Assembly (NCBI GenBank): GCA_001770325.1 | Contig: MEQT01000299.1 | Location: 1 to 41,993, forward strand | Source of the DNA: Betaproteobacteria bacterium RIFCSPLOWO2_02_64_14 | GTDB lineage: Bacteria; Pseudomonadota; Gammaproteobacteria; Burkholderiales; SG8-41 | DNA length: 41,993 bases | Direction: 5' to 3' | Shown here: positions 25,019 through 34,001 of the stretch, piece after piece | Layout of the letters: each line of letters opens with the position of its first letter | How positions within the stretch are numbered: the stretch's first letter is position 1 | Notes under the pieces: generated by a model | Told to the model about the DNA's origin: nothing | The model's input: the letters and a program-made list of their open reading frames with translations, nothing else | Databases searched by the model: none | Program-made: the position numbers and the translations under genes

Positions 25019-26182
25019 CTAATCCGCCTGTTTGCGCAGGAAAGCCGGGATATCCAGCATCTCGACGCCGGACTGCCGCATCGCCTCGATGGTGGCATCG
25101 CGATTGCGCTTGCTGCGCACCACTGCAGGCATTTCAAGGGCGTCGTAATCGACTTCGAGCGGTGCGTTGTCGGTACCCGTCTTCTGCGCAACCACCGTGA
25201 GCGGCTTCGCCTGCTGGCGCAGCGCCGGCTTGCCCAGCCCGGTCGCAACGATAGTCACGCGCAGGTTGTCCTCCAGGCATTCGTCATAGACCGTGCCGAC
25301 GATCACCGTCGCCGACTCCGAGGCGAAGGCCTTGATCGTTTCCATGACGTCGTACATCTCCTGCAACTGGAACGTCGCCCTGGTCGCCGAAATGTTCACC
25401 AGCACGCCGCGCGCGTCCGAGATGTTGATGTCTTCCAGCAGCGGGCAGGACACCGCCTGCTCGGCGGCGGCGCGCGCCCGGTCGGAGCCCGCCGCCTTCG
25501 CCGAACCCATCATCGCCATGCCCATCTCCGCCATCACGGTACGCACGTCCGCAAAATCGACGTTGATCATGCCCGGACAGCTGATGATCTCCGCGATGCC
25601 GGCGACGGCGCCATGCAGCACGTCGTTTGCCGCCTTGAACGCTTCGTCAAGGGTGATCTGATTGCCGAGCACCTGCATCAACTTGTCGTTGGGAATCACG
25701 ATCAACGAGTCGACATGCTGCGCAAGCGCGTCCAGCCCCTCCTGCGCAATGCGCTGGCGCTTGCCCTCGAACGCGAACGGCTTGGTCACGACCGCAACCG
25801 TCAGGATGCCGAGGTCCTGCGCGATCTCGGCCACCACGGGCGCAGCCCCGGTGCCGGTGCCGCCGCCCATGCCGGCGGTGAGAAACAGCATGTCCGCGCC
25901 GCCGATGAGCTCGGCGATCCGCTCCCGGTCTTCGATCGCCGCCTGACGCCCGATCTCGGGATTTGCGCCGGCACCCAAGCCCTTGGTGATGCCGGCCCCG
26001 AGCTGGAGCTGCACCTTGGCCTGGTTGCGCTTGAGCGCCTGGGCGTCGGTATTGGCGGAGATGAACTCCACCCCCTGCACCCCCTGGGCGATCATGTGGT
26101 CAACCGCGTTGCCACCGCAGCCTCCGACGCCGACTACCTTGATTACCGCTTCCTGCGCTTGTGTATCGATGAGCTCGATCAT
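25019..26182 (-). CDS. ftsZ: Cell division GTPase FtsZ
   Basis: 387 residues from ATG 26182, preceded by an excellent AGGAGG. Bacterial tubulin forming the Z-ring. N-terminal IKVVGVGGCGGNAVDHMIAQ, the tubulin signature GMGGGTGTGAAPVVAEIAQD (about residue 104), and the synergy-loop region are intact; the C-terminal conserved peptide that binds FtsA and ZipA is EMLDIPAFLRKQAD. The linker is short. Follows ftsA by 76 bp in the dcw order; ZapD, which bundles FtsZ, is encoded in this window. Confidence 0.98.
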   Translation of the reverse strand: MIELIDTQAQEAVIKVVGVGGCGGNAVDHMIAQGVQGVEFISANTDAQALKRNQAKVQLQLGAGITKGLGAGANPEIGRQAAIEDRERIAELIGGADMLFLTAGMGGGTGTGAAPVVAEIAQDLGILTVAVVTKPFAFEGKRQRIAQEGLDALAQHVDSLIVIPNDKLMQVLGNQITLDEAFKAANDVLHGAVAGIAEIISCPGMINVDFADVRTVMAEMGMAMMGSAKAAGSDRARAAAEQAVSCPLLEDINISDARGVLVNISATRATFQLQEMYDVMETIKAFASESATVIVGTVYDECLEDNLRVTIVATGLGKPALRQQAKPLTVVAQKTGTDNAPLEVDYDALEMPAVVRSKRNRDATIEAMRQSGVEMLDIPAFLRKQAD

Positions 26183-26258
26183 GTAGACCTCCTGTTTCCG
26201 TTCACAAAATGTTGTCAAATTGCGATACCCCTGCGTCCCGCGTGCTTGCGTGCCACTA

Positions 26259-27497
26259 TCAAAAATTGCCCGTAAACCAGTTCCTCATCCGCTCCAGCAC
26301 CTGGTGGAAGGTGCTGATCTGCATGCGTGCCAGCTCCCGGCTGCGGTACTCCTGCGCTCCCGCAAGGAGGAGGCCGACCCCGGTCGAATAACGAGGGTGG
26401 CGTACGACCTCAGCAAGGCCGCCGCTGTAGGCAGGTTGCCCGATGCGCACCGGCATGTGGAATACCTCCTCGCCGAGCTCGACCATGCCGCGCATGACAC
26501 CCGAACCTCCGGTGATCACCACGCCGGATGACAGCAGTTCCTCGTAGCCGCTGCGCCTCAGCTCCGACTGCACCAGCGAGTACAACTCCTCGACGCGGGG
26601 CTCGATCACCTCGGCGAGCGTCTTGCGCGAGAGTTGGCGCGCGGCGCGCTCGCCGACGCCCGGCACCTCGACCGTTTCCTGGGAATCCGCGAGCTGGGAC
26701 AGGGCACAACCAAAGCGCTGCTTGATGTCCTCGGCGTCCTTGGTGGGCGTGCGCAACGCCATCGCGATGTCATTGGTGATCTGGTCGCCGGCGATAGGCA
26801 GTACCGCGGTGTGCCGGATCGCCCCGTGCGTGAACACCGCGACGTCGGTGGTGCCGCCACCGATGTCTACCAGGCATACACCGAGATCCTTCTCGTCATC
26901 GCTCACGACCGCGAGCGCGGATGCGAGCGGCTGCAGGATCAGGTCCCGCACCTCGAGGCCGCAGCGCCGCACGCACTTGATGATGTTCTGTGCGGCCGAT
27001 ACCGCTCCGGTGACGATGTGCACTTTCACCTCGAGCCGGACGCCCGACATGCCGAGCGGTTCGCGCACGTCCTCCTGCCCGTCGATGATGAATTCCTGGT
27101 TGAGTATGTGCAGGATCTGCTGGTCGTTCGGAATCTGTACCGCCTTGGCGGTTTCGACCACGCGATCGATGTCCATCTGGGACACCTCCTTGTCCTTGAT
27201 GGCGACCATGCCCTGCGAGTTGAAACTCCTGATGTGGCTGCCGGCGATCCCGGTATAAACCTCCCGGATCTTGCAGTCGGCCATCAGTTCCGCCTCTTCG
27301 AGCGCGCGCTGGATGGCGTTGACCGTGGTCTCGATATTGACCACGACGCCCTTCTTGAGCCCCCGCGACGGGTGGCTGCCCATGCCGAGGATTTCGAAAC
27401 CACCCTCGGGTTTCATTTCGGCTACGATCGCAACGATCTTCGACGTGCCGATATCCAGTCCGACGATGAGCTTCTTGTTTTCTTTTATCCTGGCCAT
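26259..27497 (-). CDS. ftsA: Cell division protein FtsA
   Basis: 412 residues. Actin-like ATPase that tethers FtsZ to the membrane. N-terminal phosphate-1 loop LIVGLDIGTSKIVAIVAEMK, 1C domain region (GFEILGMGSHPSRGLKKGVV), phosphate-2 motif VCLVDIGGGTTDVAVFTHGA, adenosine motif VVITGGSGVMRGMVELGEEV, and the C-terminal amphipathic membrane-targeting helix LERMRNWFTGNF. Nine bp after ftsQ. Confidence 0.97.
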   Translation of the reverse strand: MARIKENKKLIVGLDIGTSKIVAIVAEMKPEGGFEILGMGSHPSRGLKKGVVVNIETTVNAIQRALEEAELMADCKIREVYTGIAGSHIRSFNSQGMVAIKDKEVSQMDIDRVVETAKAVQIPNDQQILHILNQEFIIDGQEDVREPLGMSGVRLEVKVHIVTGAVSAAQNIIKCVRRCGLEVRDLILQPLASALAVVSDDEKDLGVCLVDIGGGTTDVAVFTHGAIRHTAVLPIAGDQITNDIAMALRTPTKDAEDIKQRFGCALSQLADSQETVEVPGVGERAARQLSRKTLAEVIEPRVEELYSLVQSELRRSGYEELLSSGVVITGGSGVMRGMVELGEEVFHMPVRIGQPAYSGGLAEVVRHPRYSTGVGLLLAGAQEYRSRELARMQISTFHQVLERMRNWFTGNF

Positions 27498-27506
27498 ATC
27501 GTGTGC

Positions 27507-28244
27507 CTATGCCCTGCCCTTGCGGCGCCCACTTGGCGCGACATCCCTGAGCTCGGGGATGCGCACCGCGAACCCGGCCGGATACCGCAAATCGACATAC
27601 TCGATACGCCGGTTCAACCGCGCGATGGTGCGGTCGTAAACGGCGACAAAGCGCGCGAGTCGCGCCTCCACGTGCTCGCGCCCCAGCTCCAGCACGGTAC
27701 CGCCGTCCAGGCGGATCTCCCACGCTCGACGGGAGGAAACGGAGACCTGCAGCGGTTTTCTGCCGACGGCCGCGAGGGCGCTGCGAAAATACTCGTACTG
27801 GATGGCAATCTCCTTTGCGGCTTCGGGGGGGCCGCCGAAGACGGGCAGCTCGCCGTCGTAGGGGGCCCGAAACAGCTCGCCGTGCGTGTTCACCAGCACG
27901 GCATCACCCCAGCGCGCGAGCGCCACGTGCTCCTCGAGCCGCACTTCGAGGCGCCCCGGCCAGTGCCGACGCAGCGTCGCGCTGCGCACCCAGGGCAGCT
28001 TCTCGAACGCCGCACGCGCCCCGGCGAGATCGAGAGTGACGAGAGTGCCGCGGACATCGCGCCGCATGAGCTCGGCCACCTCCTCCCTCGTCACCTGGGA
28101 GACCGCACCGTGCACGTCCACCTGCCGCATTGCGAACACCGGCGAATGGGCCACGACGTGGAGCGCGCCTGCGGTCGCCAGCACCAGCGCCAGCGTCAGC
28201 AGCAGGTCGGCTGCACGGTTGAGGGAGTCGGGCCTATCCCACAT
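27507..28244 (-). CDS. ftsQ: Cell division protein FtsQ
   Basis: 245 residues. Short cytoplasmic start, one membrane helix ([20 protein letters not shown], about 14-34), then the POTRA domain ([20 protein letters not shown]) and the beta domain ([20 protein letters not shown], with the family Trp). Bridges early and late divisome proteins and binds FtsB/FtsL. The last stretch ([11 protein letters not shown]) is basic. Its start overlaps the ddlB end by 11 bp. Confidence 0.94.
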   Translation of the reverse strand: MWDRPDSLNRAADLLLTLALVLATAGALHVVAHSPVFAMRQVDVHGAVSQVTREEVAELMRRDVRGTLVTLDLAGARAAFEKLPWVRSATLRRHWPGRLEVRLEEHVALARWGDAVLVNTHGELFRAPYDGELPVFGGPPEAAKEIAIQYEYFRSALAAVGRKPLQVSVSSRRAWEIRLDGGTVLELGREHVEARLARFVAVYDRTIARLNRRIEYVDLRYPAGFAVRIPELRDVAPSGRRKGRA

Positions 28245-29148
28245 GCGCTGACTCCAGGATTTTCACGACGAGGTCCTCGAACGACACGCCGCGCGCGCGT
28301 GCCGCCATCGGCAGCAGGCTGTGGTCGGTCATGCCCGGCACGGTGTTGACTTCGAGGAATGCGGGCGTCCCCGTGTTCGAGAGCATGAGGTCCACCCTGC
28401 CCCACCCAACGCATCCGAGCAGCCGGTAAGCCGCGAGTGCCTGTTGCTGGATCGCGCGCTCCTCGTGTGCCGGCAGGCCGCACGGACAGATATAGCGCGT
28501 GTCGTCCGCGAAATACTTTGCCTCGTAGTCGTAGAACACGCGCGGCGTCTCGAGCCTGATCAGGGGCAACGCTTCGTCTGCCAGAATGCCGGCGGTGAGT
28601 TCCACGCCCTCGATAAAGCGCTCGGCGATGACGATACTGTCGAACCGTGCGGCGACCTCGAACGCCGCCTGCAGTTTTTCGATTGTCGTCACCTTGCTCA
28701 TGCCGATGCTGGAGCCCTCGCGTGACGGCTTCACCATCAGCGGCAGCCCCAGCCGCGCCGCCACGCCCGGAAAGTCGCTTTGGGCGTGCAACAGCTCATA
28801 TGGCGCCGTAGGGATGCCCGCAGCCTGCCACAACAGCTTGGTGCGCCACTTGTCCATGGCGAGTCCGCTCGCCATGACTCCGCTCCCGGTATACGGGATT
28901 CCCAGGTACTCCAGGGCGCCCTGCACCGTGCCGTCTTCGCCAAAATGCCCGTGCAGCGCGATGAACGCGCGGTCGAACTTCTCTGCGACCAGCCGCTCGA
29001 TGCCCTGATCGCGCGGATCGAAGGCGTGCGCATCGATGCCGCTGCGTTTGAGCGCGGCGAGCACCATGGCCCCGCTCTTCAGCGAGATCTCCCGCTCGGC
29101 GGAGCGCCCGCCCATCAGAACCGCAACCTTTCCGAACTTTCCGTTCAC
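28234..29148 (-). CDS. ddlB: D-alanine--D-alanine ligase
   Basis: 304 residues. ATP-grasp enzyme making the D-Ala-D-Ala dipeptide for MurF. N-terminal [20 protein letters not shown], the [20 protein letters not shown] segment, ATP-grasp [20 protein letters not shown], and the metal site [20 protein letters not shown]. The GTG start (29148) is itself part of a GTGAACG heptamer; the upstream units also carry GTG codons in other frames. No canonical ribosome site precedes it, so translation may be coupled to murB, which stops 17 bp upstream. Confidence 0.96.
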   Translation of the reverse strand: MNGKFGKVAVLMGGRSAEREISLKSGAMVLAALKRSGIDAHAFDPRDQGIERLVAEKFDRAFIALHGHFGEDGTVQGALEYLGIPYTGSGVMASGLAMDKWRTKLLWQAAGIPTAPYELLHAQSDFPGVAARLGLPLMVKPSREGSSIGMSKVTTIEKLQAAFEVAARFDSIVIAERFIEGVELTAGILADEALPLIRLETPRVFYDYEAKYFADDTRYICPCGLPAHEERAIQQQALAAYRLLGCVGWGRVDLMLSNTGTPAFLEVNTVPGMTDHSLLPMAARARGVSFEDLVVKILESAHVG

Positions 29149-29175
29149 CGTTCACCGTTCACTGTTCACGCCTCA
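29141..29175. repeat. Heptamer array at the murB / ddlB junction
   Basis: Plus strand: CCGTTCA x3 (29141-29161), CTGTTCA, CGCCTCA. On the coding strand these are GTGAACG-type units placed between the murB stop and the ddlB start, and they supply the ddlB GTG codon. Confidence 0.88.
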
Positions 29176-30113
29176 CCCACGATGCGCACTTCGCATTCGA
29201 GCTCGATCCCGAACTTCTCCCCGACTGCGCGCTGTGCGAGTTCAATCAGCGCCTCGATGTCCCGGGCGCGTGCAGCGCCGACGTTGACGATAAAGTTCGC
29301 GTGCTTCGGGGAAATCATCGCGCCGCCGATCACGTGCCCCTTGAGGCCGCAGGCTTCGATCAGCCGCGCTGCATGGTCGCCGGGCGGATTGCGAAAAACC
29401 GAACCGGCATTGGGCTGGCTCAGGGGCTGGCTCGCGATGCGGCACGCCAGCAATTCCTTGATGCGCCGCCGCGCAGCCGCGCTGTCCCCGCGCAAGAAGC
29501 GCAAGGTCGCCGCAATGAACCACTCTTCTGAGGGATGGGGGATGAGGGATGAGCGATGAATTCCTTCCGCCGTCCGCCGTCCGCCGTCCGCCTTGAAAGT
29601 TACCGAGCGATAACCGATCTCGAATTCCGCGGGTGTGCGCTCGTGAAGATCACCTTGACGATCGATCGTCTGCACTCGCGTGACCATGTCCCAGGTCTCC
29701 CCGCCGTAACAGCCCGCGTTCAGCGCCAGTGCGCCGCCCAGCGTGCCGGGTATTCCGGCGAGAAACTCGGCCCCGGTGCAACCGTTGACCGCCGCGATCC
29801 GCGCGATCCTGGGGCACGCGACGCCTGCCTCAACCGCGATCTCGCATTGCCCGGGGTCGATCCGAATCCCGCGCAACGCCCAGTGCGTGAACACGACTGT
29901 CCCATGCAGCCCGCCATCGCGCACCAGCAGGTTGCTGCCGAGCCCGACGAAGTAAATCGCTTCGCCTGCCGCGCGATTCGCCAGGAAGACCCGCAGGTCG
30001 GCGAGGTCCACGGGCTCGTAGGCGCGATCCGCCACACCGCCGGCGCGCCAGCTGACATGACGGCCCATCGGCTCGCGCTCGCGAAGTTGTCCACGCAGCA
30101 CGGGCTCACTCAT
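29166..30113 (-). CDS. murB: UDP-N-acetylenolpyruvoylglucosamine reductase MurB, with a repeat-derived insertion
   Basis: 315 residues from ATG 30113; an ATG at 30230 would add 39 residues translated from a heptamer array and is not family-like. FAD/NADPH enzyme finishing UDP-MurNAc. FAD-binding: YFVGLGSNLLVRDGGLHGTV and AGIPGTLGGALALNAGCYGG; catalytic Ser in NAGSVFRNPPGDHAARLIEA; C-terminal ISPKHANFIVNVGAA. Between FEIGYRSVTFK and EWFIAATLRF, normally near-adjacent, lie 21 extra residues (about 174-194) encoded exactly by a 63-bp heptamer array. The gene stays open, so the insertion is probably tolerated in a surface loop. Confidence 0.94.
   Translation of the reverse strand: MSEPVLRGQLREREPMGRHVSWRAGGVADRAYEPVDLADLRVFLANRAAGEAIYFVGLGSNLLVRDGGLHGTVVFTHWALRGIRIDPGQCEIAVEAGVACPRIARIAAVNGCTGAEFLAGIPGTLGGALALNAGCYGGETWDMVTRVQTIDRQGDLHERTPAEFEIGYRSVTFKADGGRRTAEGIHRSSLIPHPSEEWFIAATLRFLRGDSAAARRRIKELLACRIASQPLSQPNAGSVFRNPPGDHAARLIEACGLKGHVIGGAMISPKHANFIVNVGAARARDIEALIELAQRAVGEKFGIELECEVRIVGEA
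29530..29592. repeat. 63-bp heptamer array inside murB
   Basis: Nine 7-bp units on the plus strand: GAGGGAT, GGGGGAT, GAGGGAT, GAGCGAT, GAATTCC, TTCCGCC, then GTCCGCC x3. Being 9 x 7 = 63 = 21 codons, it keeps the murB frame. On the coding strand a GGCGGAC/GGCGGAA arm is followed by a pyrimidine-rich ATCCCTC-type arm. Confidence 0.93.
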
Positions 30114-30150
30114 CCGGGTTCCGTCCCAGATCGGCTCGGGCCCTGCCGAA

Positions 30151-30288
30151 GGCGGAAAGCAGAAGAAGGGGGGCGGAAAGTTCCTCCCGTATGCTTGCCG
30201 TTGGGCTCTCGCGACCGTTTCTACCTTCATCCTTCATCCTTCATCCTTCACCCTTCCGCCTTGCCCTTTCATCCTTCATCCTTCGTCC
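30151..30288. repeat. Bipartite heptamer array between murC and murB
   Basis: Right arm 30226-30288: TTCATCC x3, TTCACCC, TTCCGCC, TTGCCCT, TTCATCC x2, TTCGTCC. Left arm 30151-30178: GGCGGAA, AGCAGAA, GAAGGGG, GGCGGAA. Centre 47 bp. The arms are partly complementary. The murC stop (TGA within GGATGAA) lies in the right arm, and the array forms the leader of murB. Confidence 0.92.
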
Positions 30289-31687
30289 TTGCCAATGCCG
30301 GGGCGACACTGCCGATCGACCCCGCGCCCATGGTCACCACGACATCGCCGTCCCGCGCCACCCGCCGTATGGCATCGGCGAGATCGGACACATTCGGGAC
30401 CAACGTCGTCCTGGTGTGGGCGCTGCGCCTGATCCCGCGGTAGAGCGACTTCCCGTCAGCCCCGGCAATCGGCGTCTCGCCGGCCGGATAGACCTCGGTG
30501 AGGATCACCTCGTCCACGCTCGCGAGCACTTCTATGAAGTTGTCGAAGAGGTCCCGCGTCCGCGTGTAGCGGTGGGGCTGAAATGCAAGCACCAGCCGCC
30601 GATTGGGGAACGCGCCACGCAGCGCTTCGAGCGTCACGCGCATCTCCGCCGGATGGTGGCCGTAGTCGTCGACGAGACTCACTGTGCAGCCCCTGCGCAG
30701 GGTCACCTCGCCGAAGCGCTGCAGACGCCTGCCGACGCCCTGGAAGTTGCGCAGCGCGCGCAGAACGGCTTCGTCATCGAGTCCGAGCTCCAGCGCGACA
30801 CCTATGGCCGCGCAGGCGTTGAGGACGTTATGGAATCCGGGGAGGTTGAGCGTGACCTCGAGCTCGGCCGTCTGGTTCCGGCGCAGCATCTTCTTCGCGC
30901 GCGCGACGGTGAATCGCATCTGGCCCCCGATGTGTTCCGCCGCGATGGCGCGGATATCGAAGTCCTGCCGGGTGCCATAGGTCACGACGCGCTTGCTCAC
31001 CAGCGGGATGATGTCACTCACGCCGTCGTCGTCCCCGCACACGACGGCCGCGCCGTAGAAGGGCAGGTGCTCGAGGAAGTCGATGAACGTGCCCTTGAGC
31101 CGCGACAGGGAATGGCCATAGGTTTCCATGTGATCGACGTCGATGTTGGTGACGACGGCGATGGCGGGCTGAAGGTGCAGAAACGAAGCGTCGGACTCGT
31201 CGGCCTCGACCACCAGGAAATCGCTCGCGCCCAGCCTGGCGTGCGAGCCCGCGCTGTTCAAGCGGCCGCCGATCACGAATGTCGGATCCTCTCCGGCTTC
31301 GGCGAGCACGCTCGCAATCAGACTGGTCGTGGTCGTCTTGCCGTGCGTCCCCGCGACGGCGATGCCGATGCGTTTTAACCGCATAAGCTCCGCCAGCATC
31401 AATGCCCTTGGGATGACGGGGATGTGTTCCTTTCGCGCGGCGGCAATCTCCGGGTTGTCGTGCTTGATGGCGGTCGAGATCACCACCACGCTCGCACCCC
31501 GCACGTGTTTTGGATCGTGTCCGATGAAGACCCGGGCGCCTGCCGTGGTGAGGCGGCGCGTGACGGCGGTCTCCGCCATGTCCGAGCCGCTTACCTGATA
31601 ACCCTCCTTCAGCAGCACCTCGGCGATGCCGCTCATTCCGGCGCCGCCGATGCCCACGAAGTGAATATGTTTCACCTTGTGCTTCAT
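30269..31687 (-). CDS. murC: UDP-N-acetylmuramate--L-alanine ligase MurC
   Basis: 472 residues from ATG 31687, which overlaps the murG stop as ATGA and has GGAG upstream. Adds the first amino acid of the stem peptide. N-terminal UDP-binding [23 protein letters not shown] loop [20 protein letters not shown]; central [20 protein letters not shown] and [15 protein letters not shown]-terminal [20 protein letters not shown] and [20 protein letters not shown]. The final residues (TKDEG) and the stop codon are supplied by a heptamer array, so the original 3' end was replaced. Confidence 0.97.
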   Translation of the reverse strand: MKHKVKHIHFVGIGGAGMSGIAEVLLKEGYQVSGSDMAETAVTRRLTTAGARVFIGHDPKHVRGASVVVISTAIKHDNPEIAAARKEHIPVIPRALMLAELMRLKRIGIAVAGTHGKTTTTSLIASVLAEAGEDPTFVIGGRLNSAGSHARLGASDFLVVEADESDASFLHLQPAIAVVTNIDVDHMETYGHSLSRLKGTFIDFLEHLPFYGAAVVCGDDDGVSDIIPLVSKRVVTYGTRQDFDIRAIAAEHIGGQMRFTVARAKKMLRRNQTAELEVTLNLPGFHNVLNACAAIGVALELGLDDEAVLRALRNFQGVGRRLQRFGEVTLRRGCTVSLVDDYGHHPAEMRVTLEALRGAFPNRRLVLAFQPHRYTRTRDLFDNFIEVLASVDEVILTEVYPAGETPIAGADGKSLYRGIRRSAHTRTTLVPNVSDLADAIRRVARDGDVVVTMGAGSIGSVAPALARTKDEG

Positions 31688-32844
31688 GCGGCGAGCTCCA
31701 TGCACGCCTCGGCCACGGCGCGGGTTGCCCCGGGTCTGCCGGCCTCCCGCGCGGCGCGCGCCATCGCGAGGAGTTTTTCACGCGTCAACTCCGCGAGCAG
31801 CCCTGCAAGTTTCCCGGTGGTGAATTCGCTCTGCGGAATCAGCAGGGCCGCGTTGCGCTCGGCGAGATAACGCGCGTTCGTCGTCTGGTGGTCGTCGACC
31901 GCATGCGGAAAAGGCACCAGCACGCTCGCCACGCCGGCGGCGGCAAGTTCGGCGATGGTGGTGGCGCCGGCACGGCACACGACCAGGTCCGCCGATGCAT
32001 ACCGGTGCGCCATGTCGTCGATGAACGGCAGCAGTTCCGCCACGACCCCGGCACGGGCGTAGGCCTCCGACAGCGCTGCGATGTGCGCCGCCCCCGATTG
32101 ATGCGCCACCCGCGGACGCGCGCTTTCGGGCAACAGCGCAAGTGCGCGCGGCACGGTCTCGTTGAGGATCTGTGCCCCGAGGCTGCCGCCTATTACGAGC
32201 AATTGCAGCTGTCCGCCGCGGCCCGCAAAGCGTTCCGACGGCGCGGCAAGGGCGGCGATCTCGGCGCGCACGGGATTGCCGACCAGGATGAGGGATGAGG
32301 GATGAGGGATGAGGGATGAGAGTCCCCGCGTTCCGGATCTCCCTTCCGCCTTCATCCTTCCGCCTTCATCCTTTGAGAATGGGTCCGGGAAGGCGACCAG
32401 CACGCGGTTCGCGAGGAGCGCCAGCACGCGGTTCGCCAGGCCTGCGACCGAGTTTTGCTCGTGTATCACCAGCGGCCGGTTGAACAGCGCAGCCATCATG
32501 CCGCCGGGAAAGGACGTGTATCCCCCCATTCCGAGCACGACATCGGGCCGGTGCGAAAACAGCGCCCGGGCGCTTTGCCAGAATGCGACGAGGAGTTGCA
32601 GCGGCAGCAGCAGAATGGGCAGCGGCCCGCGCCCGCGCACGCCGGAGAACCGGATCCAGGCCATGGTATGACCTTGTGGCGGCACCAGGCGGCTCTCCAT
32701 CCCGGCCCGCGTGCCGAGCCACACCACCCGCCAGCCCTGTGCGCGCAGGAACTCGGCCACTGCGAGCGCCGGAAAAATGTGGCCTCCGGTGCCACCCGCC
32801 ATGACCATGATGGTGCGTGGGGAGCGCGGCCCCTGCGTCGTCAT
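31684..32844 (-). CDS. murG: Lipid II synthase MurG (GlcNAc transferase), with a repeat-derived insertion
   Basis: 386 residues from ATG 32844, overlapping the ftsW stop as ATGA. GT28 glycosyltransferase adding GlcNAc to lipid I at the inner face of the membrane. N-terminal [40 protein letters not shown] with [15 protein letters not shown], and donor site [52 protein letters not shown]. Between VAFPDPF and [10 protein letters not shown], usually separated by only a few residues, lie ~28 extra residues (about 158-186: [12 protein letters not shown], then [11 protein letters not shown] with a 7-residue period). The active-site halves are intact. The open frame continues upstream through ftsW antiphase but is not coding there. 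Confidence 0.96.
   Translation of the reverse strand: MTTQGPRSPRTIMVMAGGTGGHIFPALAVAEFLRAQGWRVVWLGTRAGMESRLVPPQGHTMAWIRFSGVRGRGPLPILLLPLQLLVAFWQSARALFSHRPDVVLGMGGYTSFPGGMMAALFNRPLVIHEQNSVAGLANRVLALLANRVLVAFPDPFSKDEGGRMKAEGRSGTRGLSSLIPHPSSLILVGNPVRAEIAALAAPSERFAGRGGQLQLLVIGGSLGAQILNETVPRALALLPESARPRVAHQSGAAHIAALSEAYARAGVVAELLPFIDDMAHRYASADLVVCRAGATTIAELAAAGVASVLVPFPHAVDDHQTTNARYLAERNAALLIPQSEFTTGKLAGLLAELTREKLLAMARAAREAGRPGATRAVAEACMELAA
32286..32371. repeat. Bipartite heptamer array inside murG
   Basis: Five perfect GGATGAG units at 32286-32320, a 23-bp centre, then TTCCGCC, TTCATCC, TTCCGCC, TTCATCC at 32344-32371. The arms are nearly complementary (GGATGAG versus TTCATCC, six of seven). 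Translated in frame within MurG. Confidence 0.94.
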
Positions 32845-34001
32845 ACGTTCAATCCTCGCATGAGCTGGCGATTTTCCCAGTCGATGCGGAGCAACACGGC
32901 GATGGCGCAACACGTCGCGGCGATGGCGCTGCCGCCGAACGACATGAGCGGCAGGGTGAGGCCCTTGGTGGGCAGCATCCCCATGTTGACGCCCATGTTG
33001 ACGATCGCCTGCACGCCGATCCACAACCCGATGCCCTGTGCCACCAGCGCCGGGAAGTGACGTTCGAGCAAGACCGCGCGGCGCCCGATCGCAAATGCCC
33101 GCGCCACTAGCCACGCGAAGATCACGATGATCGCGGCCACACCCGCAAAGCCCAGCTCCTCGGCGGTGACCGCCAGCAGAAAATCGGTGTGCGCCTCGGG
33201 CAGGTAGAACAGCTTCTCGACGCTCCCGCCCAGCCCCACGCCGAGCCATTCCCCGCGCCCGAAGGCGATCAGCGCGTGCGATAGCTGGTAACCCTTGCCG
33301 TACGGATCGGCCCACGGATCCATGAATCCGAGCACGCGCTGCAGCCGGTAGGGGGAGGTCACGATCAGCAGGAGGAATGCCGCCACCAGCATGACGATCA
33401 GGCCTGCGAAAAGCCGCCAGTTCATGCCGCCGAGAAAGAGTATCCCCATCGCGATCACGGCGATCACCGCGAACGCCCCAAAATCGGGCTCGCGCAGAAG
33501 CAGCCATCCGGTGAGGAGCATGACCACGAACATCGGCAAAAAGCCGCGGCGCAGGCTATGCATGTACCCCGCCTTGCGCACCGTGTAGTCGGCGGCATAG
33601 ACCACCACGAAAAGCTTCATGAGCTCGGAGGGCTGGAAATTCGCGAAGTAGAGCGAGAGCCAGCGCCGGCTGCCGTTGATCTCGCGCCCGATTCCGGGAA
33701 CGAGCACCAGCACGAGCAGGGTAAGGCCCAGCATGAAGAGCCAGGGCGCCGCTCTTTGCCAGACGGTGAGCGGGACCTGGAAAACGACGAGAGCGCACGC
33801 TGCGCTGATTGCAACGTAGGCGCCGTGGCGGACGAGATAGTAGGTCGGCTGATTGCCCGTGAAACGACTGCCTTCGGCGATCGCAATCGAGGCCGAATAC
33901 ACCATCACGCTGCCGAGCGCGAGCAGCGTGATGGTGAGCCAGAGCAGTGATGCGTCGTACTCGCCCGGCGGCGGCCGCTGCCTCAAGTCCGTGAATGACA
34001 T
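32841..34001 (-). CDS. ftsW: Septal peptidoglycan glycosyltransferase FtsW (SEDS)
   Basis: 386 residues, about ten membrane helices. SEDS-family lipid II polymerase working with FtsI at the septum. Seen: [20 protein letters not shown] (TM1), [56 protein letters not shown] with the catalytic Asp of SEDS proteins, [40 protein letters not shown] and the C-terminal [13 protein letters not shown] overlaps the murD stop (TGATG), and the end overlaps murG, indicating tight coupling. Confidence 0.97.
   Translation of the reverse strand: MSFTDLRQRPPPGEYDASLLWLTITLLALGSVMVYSASIAIAEGSRFTGNQPTYYLVRHGAYVAISAACALVVFQVPLTVWQRAAPWLFMLGLTLLVLVLVPGIGREINGSRRWLSLYFANFQPSELMKLFVVVYAADYTVRKAGYMHSLRRGFLPMFVVMLLTGWLLLREPDFGAFAVIAVIAMGILFLGGMNWRLFAGLIVMLVAAFLLLIVTSPYRLQRVLGFMDPWADPYGKGYQLSHALIAFGRGEWLGVGLGGSVEKLFYLPEAHTDFLLAVTAEELGFAGVAAIIVIFAWLVARAFAIGRRAVLLERHFPALVAQGIGLWIGVQAIVNMGVNMGMLPTKGLTLPLMSFGGSAIAATCCAIAVLLRIDWENRQLMRGLNV

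Noticed and set aside
26183-26258. TTGACA upstream of ftsZ as a promoter.
   Set aside because: The -35 is perfect on the minus strand, but no acceptable -10 exists at 16-18 bp.
30114-30230. 39-residue MurB N-terminal extension from ATG 30230.
   Set aside because: It is encoded by the heptamer array and centre, is Phe/Pro-rich, and has no place in the MurB fold; ATG 30113 is better placed.
32844-33507. A 221-codon N-terminal extension of MurG.
   Set aside because: It overlaps ftsW in another frame, has no MurG similarity, and an ATGA overlap at 32844 gives the usual MurG N-terminus.
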